A DNA stretch of 64,000 nucleotides from a bacterium (GCA_016721565.1 JADKHW010000014.1:1-64000); one strand, 5' to 3'. Counted from the first letter of the stretch, positions 36,426-46,140 are shown. Translations and numbers: made by a program. Notes: a model not told the origin generated them from the letters alone.

Positions 36426-37685
36426 TCACGTCTTCAATTCCTTCTTCCGTGCCGCCGGGAATAGGACGTTGTTCAAAATCAGACGATAGCCGGGCGAATT
36501 TTTGTGCAGAGCGAGTTGCGTGGGAGGGTCGCCGACTTGGTGGCGGTAGTCTTCGGGATCGTGGCCGCCGTAAAAGGTCCAGAAGCCTTGACCGAATTTG
36601 CCGTGAATGTACTTGATTTCGTCGGAGCCTTCGCGTTGGGCAAGCACCGTCACGCTCGGCTTCAAATATTCTTTATGAAACGCCGTCGTCTGGCCCAAAA
36701 AACCCTTCACAACGTTCGTGTGGCACTGCGTGAGCATCGTCGGAATCGGATCGAACTTCGCCGAAAAATCAAACAGCGTGAAGTAATCCCCTTCGCCGCC
36801 CTGCGCGAGCATGCCCGATGTCGGACTCACGTCAATCGACGAAAATTCGTACACCATCGGATCGGTGATGAGCTGATAGTTTTGAAACGCGACCGCGTTG
36901 CCGTAATCCATCTTGCTTGCGTAGCTCGGATCAATCGCATCGCCGTCAAAGACCGGCGCGCAAATATCCGTCGCTGCCGCCGCAAGCGAGATGTCATAGC
37001 TGTCCGTCGCGCTACACATCGCAAACAAAAATCCGCCGCGACCCATGTACGACTTCAACGTGCGCGACACGGCGAGCTTCATGTCCGAAACTTTGTTGAA
37101 GCCGAGCGATTTCGCCGACGCTTCTTCCTGCTGCACCTGCCGTTGATACCAATCGGCGTTGCGGTACATCGAATAAAACTTGCCGTACTGCCCGGTGAAA
37201 TCTTCGTGATGCAAGTGAATCCACTCGTATTTCGAAAGCTTGCCGTCGAGAATTTCCTGATCGTAAATCACGTCAAACGGAATTTCGGCATAGGTCAGAG
37301 CGAGATTCACCGCGTCGTCCCACGGCCCTTCGCGCACGTCGTCGGGAGCGTAAATGGCAACTTTCGTCGCTTTTTCGAGTAGCACGACCTCCATATTGGA
37401 GTTCTCGATTTCGAGATAGATGTCCGCCGCGTTGCCAGCATCTTCCGCTTTCACGCCGCGCAAACGGCAATCACCGGCGATTTCGTCATCGGAGTCCATC
37501 ATAAAACTGCCGCCGCGATAGTTCAGCAACCACTCAACTTTCACCCCTTGCGACAAGGCCTTATAAGCGATGCCGTATGCCTTCAGATGATCCGTTTGCG
37601 ACAGATCCATCGGAATCAAAAGTTTTTGGGCGAACGCGGGAAGTGCAAACAGGGAGAGCGCGAGAAGGAAAAAGAGTTTGTTCAT
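36426..37685 (-). CDS. Exported protein of the type often annotated as asparagine synthetase B (annotation doubtful)
   Basis: 419 residues. Signal peptide (MNKLFFLLALSLFALPAFA) followed by QKLLIPMDLSQTDHLKAYGI, AYKALSQGVKVEWLLNYRGG, then VAIYAPDDVREGPWDDAVNL, YEWIHLHHEDFTGQYGKFYS, RGGFLFAMCSATDSYDISLA and FWTFYGGHDPEDYRHQVGDP. FCB homologues of this kind have been given the asparagine synthetase B name, but no glutaminase or synthetase motif is visible and the protein is exported. The GGFLFAMCSATD and FYGGHDPEDY elements suggest a class I amidotransferase-like fold, unproven. Its start overlaps the stop of the HXXEE gene (ATGA). Confidence 0.82.
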   Translation of the reverse strand: MNKLFFLLALSLFALPAFAQKLLIPMDLSQTDHLKAYGIAYKALSQGVKVEWLLNYRGGSFMMDSDDEIAGDCRLRGVKAEDAGNAADIYLEIENSNMEVVLLEKATKVAIYAPDDVREGPWDDAVNLALTYAEIPFDVIYDQEILDGKLSKYEWIHLHHEDFTGQYGKFYSMYRNADWYQRQVQQEEASAKSLGFNKVSDMKLAVSRTLKSYMGRGGFLFAMCSATDSYDISLAAAATDICAPVFDGDAIDPSYASKMDYGNAVAFQNYQLITDPMVYEFSSIDVSPTSGMLAQGGEGDYFTLFDFSAKFDPIPTMLTQCHTNVVKGFLGQTTAFHKEYLKPSVTVLAQREGSDEIKYIHGKFGQGFWTFYGGHDPEDYRHQVGDPPTQLALHKNSPGYRLILNNVLFPAARKKELKT

Positions 37686-38188
37686 TCTTTATTGTCTGAA
37701 GGCCGTTGACGTTCGAGGCGCTTTTCTCTCGCGTGCGCCAGCTCGCGCGGAATCGTGAGCATCAGCACATGAAAGATTAGCCCTGAGGAAACGGCGATGA
37801 ATAGCAAGCGGAAACCAATCTCCCACGTCATCACAAAGTAGTAAAATGTGTAGAGCGTGAGCGGCAGCATAATCAGAATACTGGTAAATGTGCCGGGTGA
37901 GTAGCGGCTCGATGATATCGAGAGCGCGATATGAAACCACGCATTTACAAACAACAGCCCCATAGCGGGCATCGAAAACCACATTTGCTCTAAACCGATG
38001 TACCCGACCGCGCCGTAAATCGGCCAGCCGAGCAACACGTTCAGAACAAAGGCGAATTTCGCATTGATCGGCGACGATGCATTGTCGCTTTTGAATACTT
38101 CTTTATTAAACCACGGCAGGAAACCGCCCGGAAAAACATACTCCTCAAATTGATGGAGCATCAGCGCCGGCAGCGCAACCCAGAACAC
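37682..38188 (-). CDS. HXXEE-domain membrane protein
   Basis: The protein carries the defining HQFEEY motif in its first helix (FWVALPALMLHQFEEYVFPG), then FLPWFNKEVF and about five hydrophobic helices (AKFAFVLNVLLGWPIYGAVG, GLLFVNAWFHIALSI, SILIMLPLTLYTFYYFVMTW). HXXEE proteins are small integral-membrane proteins of unknown activity whose HxxEE residues are thought to be catalytic or metal-binding. The listed start is a GTG; the frame is open about 30 codons further upstream without an ATG, so the N-terminus may be longer. It overlaps the next gene by 4 bases. Confidence 0.78.
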   Translation of the reverse strand: MFWVALPALMLHQFEEYVFPGGFLPWFNKEVFKSDNASSPINAKFAFVLNVLLGWPIYGAVGYIGLEQMWFSMPAMGLLFVNAWFHIALSISSSRYSPGTFTSILIMLPLTLYTFYYFVMTWEIGFRLLFIAVSSGLIFHVLMLTIPRELAHAREKRLERQRPSDNKE

Positions 38189-38257
38189 CCATTGCGGATG
38201 CTTGTAGATCCATTCAAATAGTTCAGTCAGGGGAATTTCTCTATGGTAAAAAGGTGC

Positions 38258-40141
38258 TTAAGAGATCTTGTTGGCCAGCACGCGAGCTTTGCGGCGTGCC
38301 TGTTCAAGATAAAGTGAACGCGGATAGTCCACCAAATAATCTTGTAGTAACTTCAACGCTAGGTCTTCCTGCTTCAAATCTTCAAGCGTTATCACCGCAA
38401 TCAAATATTTCGCGCGCGGCAAATCCATCGATTCAGAAAAGCTCTCGACGAATTGGTTGAGTGCTGTAATCGCTTCCGTAGGTTTTCCCGAGGCTCGTAG
38501 CTCTTCGGCCTCTTTGATGCGGCTCCATTCGGCAAGTCGTCCATACTTCAAACCGGATGCCGCTTCGCCGTATTTTTGTGCCGCGACTTCATGATTCTGT
38601 CTGAACTCGGCATAGTCTGCATCGGCAAATGCGCGCATCGCACCGTGGAATCCGCCACCACTCAACAAGGCTTGATAGAGAATCGCATCGTTAAACGTGG
38701 TGTTCTGCGTGCTGCCTTTGAGAATAGAATCAAGCGCAGCCTCGGCGAGCGTCGTCGAATCGCGCCACATGTTTGCGCGCGCGATGCGCATTAGAATTGT
38801 CGCGAGATCGTCGGTAATCTCACCGCGCTGAGGAGTTACTGCCTTGCTCCAAGCGTCAATTGCTGCGCCGTACTCACCCATGTAGGCGTGCGCGTCACCA
38901 ATGCGCATGCCTGCACGCTGTTTAAGCGGCGGCTTCGTGCGCTGAAAAATTCCGGTGTATTCGACCAATGCATCTTGCGGACGGTTTTCGCGTTCGAGCA
39001 GGATCTCCGCGATACGGAAGCGCGCTTCTTCAAGCTCCGGTGACTTTGTGCGGCCTGCGATGAAGCGTTCGTACGCGGCTTTCGCTTCGACGTTGTTGCC
39101 TTTAGCTTCCAAGCATTGCGCCAATCCAAGTTCCGCTTTTTCCGCAAACTGATCGGCTGGCTTCCACGCAATCACCCTTTCAAAGCCGCGCTGCGCAAGA
39201 TCAACTTCACCCTCCGAAAGCAACTGCTGTGCGGTTGTCAACACACTCACGCCGCCCGCTTCGGAAAGTGAATCTGCGGTAATCGTAGCGTCAAGCGATT
39301 TGGCGAGCTGTCCGGCCTTCATCGTGTAACCTGCATACATCCGCCAAATTGTCGGATCCTTGCGGTCGCGTTTGATGGCTTGATCGAGCGTGCTCATCAC
39401 CGTTTCTTCCACCGTCGAATCATCAGGAAAGCGCGCCAGATAGCTTTGCGCAATCTGCCATGCGGTCGGTGACGTCTTTGTGTATAGTAGCAACTCGTCC
39501 GTTGCACCTGCGTAGTTCATCTGTGCCTGCAAACTCGACGCGAGTTCGAGCGCCATATACGTCGGCACTTTCTCTTCCTTGCGATACTCGCGAATGAGCT
39601 TTTCGCTCTCTTCCCACCTGCGGTTACGATGCAGGACAGAAATCAGCGCGCGCAACGCATCGGGATTGTGCGGCTGTGTGTCAAGCGCGCCGCGCCAGAT
39701 CTTCCACGCCTCGTCTTCGTCGTCGCGTGCAAGCTTCACTTCGCCCAGCGCGAGTTTTAACTGAAACGGGCTTGACGGATCCTGCCACGGAACAATATCA
39801 CCGCGCATGTCCGCTTTCAATGTCTGCTCCCGCAAGAATCCTTCGGCATCGTCAAACCTGCGCAACTGAATATAGCAATTCGGAATCGCCGCAATCGCCT
39901 GTGGATTGAACGGCGCCGCCTTCAGAACCTCTTGCCAGGCCGCGAGTGCGCCGTCAAAATTCCCGCGCTGTTCTTCACGACGCGCGCGGTCAAACTGCAC
40001 CTGCTCCATCGTGCGTTGTGGTGGCGCTTTCTTTTGCTGCCCCGGCTGTCCCGGCTGCGGTGGTTGCACTAAAATCTGCTGCGCCTGAATCGGTCCCAGC
40101 ATAAGCAGCACGGTCATCACTATGTAAAGGAAAGAGGTCAT
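38258..40141 (-). CDS. Exported tetratricopeptide-repeat protein
   Basis: 627 residues, intact. Signal peptide (MTSFLYIVMTVLLMLGPIQA), a Pro/Gln-rich linker (ILVQPPQPGQPGQQKKAPPQ), then many helix-pair repeats from about residue 45 to the end, for example FDGALAAWQEVLKAAPFNPQ, AWKIWRGALDTQPHNPDALR, GFERVIAWKPADQFAEKAEL, LVEYTGIFQRTKPPLKQRAG and LLQDYLVDYPRSLYLEQARR. It should form a periplasmic or surface solenoid for protein-protein contact; the final repeat resembles YbgF/BamD-type outer-membrane assembly proteins. Its start overlaps the stop of the upstream sorting-domain gene by 4 bases. Confidence 0.87.
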   Translation of the reverse strand: MTSFLYIVMTVLLMLGPIQAQQILVQPPQPGQPGQQKKAPPQRTMEQVQFDRARREEQRGNFDGALAAWQEVLKAAPFNPQAIAAIPNCYIQLRRFDDAEGFLREQTLKADMRGDIVPWQDPSSPFQLKLALGEVKLARDDEDEAWKIWRGALDTQPHNPDALRALISVLHRNRRWEESEKLIREYRKEEKVPTYMALELASSLQAQMNYAGATDELLLYTKTSPTAWQIAQSYLARFPDDSTVEETVMSTLDQAIKRDRKDPTIWRMYAGYTMKAGQLAKSLDATITADSLSEAGGVSVLTTAQQLLSEGEVDLAQRGFERVIAWKPADQFAEKAELGLAQCLEAKGNNVEAKAAYERFIAGRTKSPELEEARFRIAEILLERENRPQDALVEYTGIFQRTKPPLKQRAGMRIGDAHAYMGEYGAAIDAWSKAVTPQRGEITDDLATILMRIARANMWRDSTTLAEAALDSILKGSTQNTTFNDAILYQALLSGGGFHGAMRAFADADYAEFRQNHEVAAQKYGEAASGLKYGRLAEWSRIKEAEELRASGKPTEAITALNQFVESFSESMDLPRAKYLIAVITLEDLKQEDLALKLLQDYLVDYPRSLYLEQARRKARVLANKIS

Positions 40142-41595
40142 TTCGTAAGGGTTATGGGAATCACGCGCGATTCGGTCGAGGTGGCAAGCCTAAGGAAGTA
40201 CTTCCCACTGGCAAAGTTGTCGGCGCTCCATGATGTTTTGTGCACACCCGCCGTCGCAAGTTCATCGGCCAAAATATTCACTTCTCGGCCCAACACGTCG
40301 TACACGGCAAGCTTCACGAGACCCGCTTGCGCAAGCTGATATTCAATCGTAGAAGTTGCGTTAAACGGATTCGGATAGGCCCGCAGATCAATTGCGCTCG
40401 GCAACTCCGGTAGCGTATCGTCTGCATCCAGCAACTCATCCAACGGAAATGCGGCTATCTGTGCTCCGCCGCCATACGACCCGTCGGTCGTCACTTCGGT
40501 AAAGGCGTAAACGAGTGAACCTGAAATCTCTTTCATGATCAACCCGTTTAACAAATGGTTGTCAGCCACGTTCTGCGTATGCAAATTGGAGTTGAATGTT
40601 CCGTCAGATTCCAATCCGAAAAACCAGAATTGCATGTTTTCATCCCCACGAATAAAGGCAGAGAGCACAAACCGCGCGTCGTGTGTCCGCAAAATTCCCC
40701 AACTCGTAATATAGCTTTGCGGTTCCAGCGGACCCGGATCCCACGGTGGCGTATTTGTCACCGTGGTGCCATCGTAGGTAGAAAGCCAAACGCGAAAATC
40801 AATAATTGGTGGCGTCGGCGAAACCGATCCTGCCATAAACGTTAAGATACTATTTTCATAGTAGTACGCCGAGCTTGACGGACTTTCTCCCGCTGCAAGC
40901 TCGTTCGTGCGCAATTCGACGCTGTCACTGTAGAACCCTTGTGTGTCAAACAGATACAGCACGGTGCGCATCGTCCAGCGCGATTGCGCGAACGTCGCCT
41001 GTTGCGAAACCAAGTGCGGCGAGCCATTCACATCGTAGGAGAAATAGGTTTCCCCCAGCGCTAATGTATCCGATCCCAACAACTCACCGGCGGAGCTAAA
41101 TCGGAATACCTGTTGCCCTACCGCGAAATCGCGTGACGACACAAAATAGCCGTCTGCAAGTTTCAAGAATCTTGGAAAGAATGCGGGGTTCACGACAAAC
41201 TCATCCAGTAGCGTCCCCTCCGGGGAGTAGAACTGGAGTTCAGTTTCAGCAAGTCATTCGTGGTAAATCATCTTGGCCCACGCACCGGTCGTGAGCGTTT
41301 GATACTCAACTCGCGGTGGGCAGCTTACTAATCCTGTATCTTGAATGTCAAGCGTATCGCGCGAACCAACTAAATTTCCCGACATATCAACATGCTGACC
41401 ATATGCGCCAATCCAATCAACATTCGCGCTTGCCCAAGTGCAATAGAGTTGATTCTGATCGGTCAAAACAATTGTGGGAAAGAAAAAGCGCTCGTCCGTT
41501 TCAGCGTCCATTCTTACGGGACCAAACTGCGGCTGTGCGTGCGCCATCAGCGACAGCAGGCAGACCGACAAAATAACTGCATAAAGTTTGGTCAT
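40138..41595 (-). CDS. Secreted beta-propeller-like protein with sorting domain, interrupted by an in-frame TGA
   Basis: Signal peptide at the N-terminus (MTKLYAVILSVCLLSLMAHA), followed by QFGPVRMDAETDERFFFPTI and WASANVDWIGAYGQHVDMSG. The frame reaches TGA at 41254-41256 (KMIYHE-stop) and continues in the same frame (LAETELQFYSPEGTLLDEFV) to a C-terminal sorting domain (LRAYPNPFNATSTIEYQLAQ, LAVYDVLGREVNILADELA, VIPITLTK). This is thus a nonsense change, not a frameshift, dividing a protein of about 485 residues after residue 113. It starts 9 bases downstream of a lipoprotein gene and overlaps the TPR gene. Confidence 0.8.
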
Positions 41596-41604
41596 AAATT
41601 CCCT

Positions 41605-42711
41605 TTACAATTTGAAACCGACACACCAACAGCCGTTTGCGGCTAAACTCGAATCAGATGCAAGCGTACACGCGACAAAGACCTCGTCACCGTACTTCGT
41701 TGCGCAAAATTCCTGAATCGACTTATCTACAGGAGTTTCAGCGTTTCCGTATTTCGCCCAATAGCCTTCGCTGTCTTGCGAGAGCAACACGATCTCCATT
41801 CCTTCATCCCCCTCGGACAACGTGGCCAAAAGCGGAAATTGATCTCCTGTAGCAATCGCGCGGCACGCCACGGCCTTGACTCCGCTGAAGGGTCGAATCT
41901 TTGATTGGTGATTCGAGCGCAGTTTTGCGTCCGCTACAACATTCGTTTCGATGAGTGCATCATCCTTGCCAATGTTGTAACCACTGACGATAATCAATTC
42001 ATCATCCTGCACAGTGTAGTCTGTCCCAAAACACAACTTGCGGTCAAACCCGCGTTTAATCACCGTGCTATCGACCCAACTGCACACGCGCCCGATATGA
42101 TAGACTCGAAACTCATCGTCGATCGCCTTCACGAGCGTCACACCGTTTCCGGTCACTCCGACATAATCAGGGTTGGGAATATCGAGCGTGTCGCGGCTGA
42201 GTTCGTGGCACAGGCGGTCAATCCAAATGGTGATCAACCCGAACTCAGTCGAGCTGCTGTGAACGATCAAGTAAATCGAATCAACCTTAATCGGATAGGT
42301 CTGCACCGCCGGAGCGGCCAGCCACGCGGCTTCGCGCTTACTCGTGCTGTCCAGAAAATACATGAAGCACTCTTGAATACAGCTGTGAGCCACAAACGTG
42401 GCCGTGCTGTTATCAGCGAGCGTCCAGCGTTCCAATTCAGGAATACACTGGACGTACTTTCGATCAATGAAGGCGTAGCTCTTTGCCGAATCAAACTTTT
42501 GGGTCTGATTGTTGAAGTTCGCGCCCGCACCGCCGATGCTGTCGTGATAGAATTCAACCCACTGACAATTCAGCGAGCTGTCGTCCTGCATCACAAATCG
42601 CGGCGTGAATATCTGCTCGGCTCCTCCGCTGTCAATGCGGCTCATCACAGGCCCGCGCGAACAACCAAATGCCAAAAGCAATCCGATAATTGCGAGCGCC
42701 CGCGTCAGCAC
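41605..42711 (-). CDS. Lipoprotein of unknown function
   Basis: 368 residues. Lipoprotein signal peptide with lipobox LLLAFGC (Cys at about 17). The mature part is beta-rich, with several Cys and a propeller-like repeat pattern (EQIFTPRFVMQDDSSLNCQW, KSYAFIDRKYVQCIPELERW, VKVDS-like YPIKVDSIYLIVHSSSTEFG, RVYHIGRVCSWVDSTVIKRG). Its opening EQIFTPRFVMQDDSSLNCQW parallels DERFFFPTIVLTDQNQLYCT in the neighbouring sorting-domain protein, so the two are probably related. Envelope location expected; function not assigned. Confidence 0.75.
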   Translation of the reverse strand: MLTRALAIIGLLLAFGCSRGPVMSRIDSGGAEQIFTPRFVMQDDSSLNCQWVEFYHDSIGGAGANFNNQTQKFDSAKSYAFIDRKYVQCIPELERWTLADNSTATFVAHSCIQECFMYFLDSTSKREAAWLAAPAVQTYPIKVDSIYLIVHSSSTEFGLITIWIDRLCHELSRDTLDIPNPDYVGVTGNGVTLVKAIDDEFRVYHIGRVCSWVDSTVIKRGFDRKLCFGTDYTVQDDELIIVSGYNIGKDDALIETNVVADAKLRSNHQSKIRPFSGVKAVACRAIATGDQFPLLATLSEGDEGMEIVLLSQDSEGYWAKYGNAETPVDKSIQEFCATKYGDEVFVACTLASDSSLAANGCWCVGFKL

Positions 42712-42713
42712 AT

Positions 42714-42746
42714 TGGGTCCAGCATCATGCTGGCAGCGTCACGCTG
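42714..42746. repeat. GGGTCCAGC/GCTGG palindromes (copy 2)
   Basis: TTGGGTCCAGCATCATGCTGG (palindromic CCAGCATCATGCTGG at 42719-42733), directly followed by CAGCGTCACGCTG, between the DUF4175 and lipoprotein genes. Same design as 27105 and 54282. Confidence 0.6.
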
Positions 42747-42750
42747 GTGG

Positions 42751-45700
42751 TTATTGCCACTTTGACAGGGCATCAAAATACTTGCGGATCAGATCTTCGT
42801 AATCGGCAGTGTACTTCGCGTCAAGTGCGCGCAGTAAATCTTCCCGCAGTTCGTCTTGGCCCGGCTTCTTCGGCAATTCACGCGGAGAAGCGCGCACCAT
42901 ATCAATACCCGTGTTCGACTTGCGCTGTGGCGAGAACTCGCGTTCACGATTCGCACGCTGGAAATCGAGCAGCTTGGATTCAATCTTGTTCTGTCGCTCA
43001 ATCGTTTCGGGCGTAATCTTCTGCGCACGCAAATCCTTGGCGACCTCTTCCATGTCTTCTTTCAAACCGTCGAGTCGGCCCGTCGTTTCACGCGAAGCCG
43101 CAGCCTCTTCCGCAAGTTCACCCATGGATTTCGACAGCGCTTCCTGCTCACCCGCCAAGCGCTGCATCGCGGCCTGTTGACCTTGCGACATCGTGCCGGG
43201 GTTCTGCATCATCGAAGCCGTTTGCGAATTAATCTGTCCCTGCTTCTGACACATGCCGCCTGCCTTGTTGCAAGTCGAGTTGCTGTTCGGCTTGTTGCAC
43301 TGGCTTTGGCATTGCTTGCACGCGCTGTTCTGCTGCTTCAACGTTTCATTCAGCGCGGCCATCGCTTGCTTACGATAGTGTGTCGCCGAACGTGAATCGC
43401 GCTCCGCCGTGGCATTGCACGCCGCCTGCATCTGATTGATCGTCTCTTCCATCGCCGCCATCAATTTAGGCGTCACCGACATCGACTTCTTGGCAAGCTC
43501 CATCATATCTTCTTGCACGCGCTTCATCGCCTGCTTGAGATTCTCTTGCTCTTCGGACAATTCACGCATCTGCGGACTGTTCGGATCCATCTCCTGTGAC
43601 TCTTGCCACAGTTGTTCCTGCCGCATGGAGAGATCAAGCATCTTGTCGCGTGCCTTCTCCATCTCCATCATCGTTTCCATGTCCTGATCCTGCTGCATCT
43701 GCTGGCGCATGTCCTGCATCTTCTGCGCCATCTCGGACATCTTCTTCTGCTGCTTCTTGCCCTGCTTCTTGGCCGATTGATTCTGGCACATCTGCATGGA
43801 TTGCGAGTTCTGCTCCATTTGTTCGGAGAGCTGCTCTTCTTCCATTTCCTTCTTCAGTTCTTGCGCCTTCTGCTCGCCTTGAATCTGATCTTTCTTCATC
43901 TGCTCGGCAAGCTGCTTCATCTCCTGCTCGATCTTCTTCATCTCCTGCGAGAGCTTCTCCTGCTGCTTGGCATTTTCCGGAGCGTTCTGCGGAGTGTTCT
44001 GATCCATCTTCTCGTTCAGCTTATCCTGCTGCTTCGAGAGTTCGTCGAGCCTGCGCGCAAGTTCGTCAAGCTTCTTCTCGGCCTGCATCTGCTTCAACAT
44101 GTTGAGCGTTTGGTCGAGCGCAAGCTTAAACTGCTCCTGCGTTTTCTGCATATTTTCAAGCGCCTTGCGCATCTCTTCGGGCGTCGGCTGCTGCATCGCT
44201 TCGGCCAGCTTGCGCATCGCTTCGCGCATTTCCGGCGTCACCACTTCCTGCACCAGCTCCTGAATCTGCTGCATCTTCTCCATCACTTCAGGCGAATACA
44301 GCGAGCGCATCTGATTCTGCATTTGCTGCTGCTCGATAGCTTGCGCCACCTGCTCCAGCACCTGATTCATCTGCTCCTGCTGCTCCATCAACTGATTGAT
44401 TTCCTGCTTGCGCTCGTAGCTCATCTCGGGATTCGACTTGAATTCCTCGACGGCTTTTTCAACCTCTTCGCGCAAGTCCTGCGAATGATCCAGCAACTCG
44501 TCCAGCGTAATCGTGCGCTTTTCTTCAATCTTTTCCTGCTGGTCGAAGATCTCCGCCATCGACGGGAAGCGTAGCACGCGCGTTTCGCTCTTGGCGCGCT
44601 TCGGTCCGCTGATGCGGTCGTTGTCCCACACTTCAACAAACATCAACACTTGATCTTCGGGCAGCAATTGCAGCGGCGTCAAATCAAATTGCGTCTCCAC
44701 CACACAGCGGCCCGGCTCGGTCACGCGATAGTCCAGCGCAAGCTTTTCAAAGCTCTCGTCCTGAACATCACCCGGCTGATCCCACGGTGACGTGCGATAA
44801 TAGCGCAGCGTCATCTTGGAAAAACCATAATCATCGGCGGCATCGGCAAGCAACGGAATCTTGATGTCCGCCGCGATTTCCAAATCATGGCTCGGCTCAA
44901 CCAATGAAATCACCGGAGCTTCGTCGGGACGCGCGTTAATGCGGTAAGAAATAGCGTCGCGGCTGATACGGCCTTCTTTATCCGTGAGCTTAATCTGATA
45001 GGTGCCGCTCTTCGACACGGTGAACCCACCGCTGGCCTTACTGCCTTCAAGCGTCAGCGCGAGTGTTTCTCTTGGCGTGGCAATATTCTCGCCCGTCAAG
45101 TCGAAGAACTCAAGCTTGGCATCGGCAAGCTGTTTAGTCGATGAAATTGAAATCCGCGCCTGCGTTCCTACAACCGCCGAAATATCGCCGACATTCTCTT
45201 CAAGCGTCAACGACTGCAATTCGGTATAAGCAGGCGGTGTCAGCGTCAGCGACAGATAGCGCACCGCCGGTAATTCCTGAATCGTCGCCGTGAATTTTTC
45301 GCTTGACACATTCTGCGCGTAGGCCCAATATTCAAACGTTGAGGCCAAGCCCGACCACGTTACAGTATATTGCCCGTGCTCATCGCCTGCCACTGTCAGC
45401 GGTGAATCTGCCGAGCGGCCTTTTTCTTTGCGCGTGATTGTGAGTTCCTTGGGTAGCGTGCCCGTGGCCGTCACAACCACTTTCAGAGAATCTCCGCGTA
45501 CCAGTTCGACATCGCCCGGAGCCACATGCAGAACGAATTCCGGGCTCGGCGAGAAATCCTTACCCGGATTCATCACACGTTCCGCCGCCGACATCAACGG
45601 CCCACCAAACACAATCAACAGCGCGACCGCCGCAACCGAAGTAAACAGCGCATAACGCGCGTTCTTCTTCACGTACGTTCTGTCCGGCAGCGTCGCGGGT

Positions 45701-46140
45701 TGAATCGGCACCAACTCTTCGGCCACACCGCGTCCAGCCGCTAAAATCAATTCCGGCGAAACGCCTTCACGATCTGCGTTTTCAACATGATCCAACAGCT
45801 GCAAAGCATTCAGCACACGGTCACGAATTCCCGGCATGCGCTGAGCATATTCACCAGCGAGCTTCTGATCCGTCGGCGCGAACGCCGTAAACTTCAAAAT
45901 CGGCCAAACCACACCGAGTCCGAGCGCCGCAATCGCCGACACCGTCCACAACCCAAGCAGCACCGCGCGCGCGCCGCCGCTGAAATGGCCCAGCGATTCC
46001 AACACCAGCACGAGCAGCGTCACGCTGACCAATGCGGCCAACGCGAACAGCGCATGACTCTTCAATGTATTGACAAGAACGGCGCGCCGTAAGCCCGCCA
46101 TCCAGTTGCGTATCGTCGAGAGTACTTCTCGTGCACCCAT
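42751..46140 (-). CDS. DUF4175-family membrane protein with very long Gln/Met/Lys-rich coiled coil
   Basis: 1129 residues, intact. Two N-terminal hydrophobic helices (HALFALAALVSVTLLVLVLE and VLLGLWTVSAIAALGLGVVW), a linker (LNALQLLDHVENADREGVSP), a third membrane helix (YALFTSVAAVALLIVFGGPL), then an extracytoplasmic beta region (FVLHVAPGDVELVRGDSLKV, YLSLTLTPPAYTELQSLTLE). From about residue 530 to 1080 it is almost purely heptad-like and rich in Gln, Met, Glu and Lys (NQLMEQQEQMNQVLEQVAQA, KKIEQEMKQLAEQMKKDQIQ), with a Cys-rich patch (QCQSQCNKPNSNSTC). This is the DUF4175 architecture. Envelope-spanning; function unknown. Confidence 0.88.
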   Translation of the reverse strand: MGAREVLSTIRNWMAGLRRAVLVNTLKSHALFALAALVSVTLLVLVLESLGHFSGGARAVLLGLWTVSAIAALGLGVVWPILKFTAFAPTDQKLAGEYAQRMPGIRDRVLNALQLLDHVENADREGVSPELILAAGRGVAEELVPIQPATLPDRTYVKKNARYALFTSVAAVALLIVFGGPLMSAAERVMNPGKDFSPSPEFVLHVAPGDVELVRGDSLKVVVTATGTLPKELTITRKEKGRSADSPLTVAGDEHGQYTVTWSGLASTFEYWAYAQNVSSEKFTATIQELPAVRYLSLTLTPPAYTELQSLTLEENVGDISAVVGTQARISISSTKQLADAKLEFFDLTGENIATPRETLALTLEGSKASGGFTVSKSGTYQIKLTDKEGRISRDAISYRINARPDEAPVISLVEPSHDLEIAADIKIPLLADAADDYGFSKMTLRYYRTSPWDQPGDVQDESFEKLALDYRVTEPGRCVVETQFDLTPLQLLPEDQVLMFVEVWDNDRISGPKRAKSETRVLRFPSMAEIFDQQEKIEEKRTITLDELLDHSQDLREEVEKAVEEFKSNPEMSYERKQEINQLMEQQEQMNQVLEQVAQAIEQQQMQNQMRSLYSPEVMEKMQQIQELVQEVVTPEMREAMRKLAEAMQQPTPEEMRKALENMQKTQEQFKLALDQTLNMLKQMQAEKKLDELARRLDELSKQQDKLNEKMDQNTPQNAPENAKQQEKLSQEMKKIEQEMKQLAEQMKKDQIQGEQKAQELKKEMEEEQLSEQMEQNSQSMQMCQNQSAKKQGKKQQKKMSEMAQKMQDMRQQMQQDQDMETMMEMEKARDKMLDLSMRQEQLWQESQEMDPNSPQMRELSEEQENLKQAMKRVQEDMMELAKKSMSVTPKLMAAMEETINQMQAACNATAERDSRSATHYRKQAMAALNETLKQQNSACKQCQSQCNKPNSNSTCNKAGGMCQKQGQINSQTASMMQNPGTMSQGQQAAMQRLAGEQEALSKSMGELAEEAAASRETTGRLDGLKEDMEEVAKDLRAQKITPETIERQNKIESKLLDFQRANREREFSPQRKSNTGIDMVRASPRELPKKPGQDELREDLLRALDAKYTADYEDLIRKYFDALSKWQ

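Noticed and set aside
36504..37382. 292-residue plus-strand frame
   Set aside because: It is a shadow of the exported protein at 36426-37685; Arg/His-rich composition is typical of antisense frames.
40138..41595. TGA read as an amino acid (recoding)
   Set aside because: TGA is used as a normal stop elsewhere in the window, and no SECIS-like element was seen.
42856..44574. Long plus-strand frames rich in Leu and His opposite the DUF4175 gene
   Set aside because: They are the complement of the Gln/Met-rich coiled-coil codons; composition is artificial.
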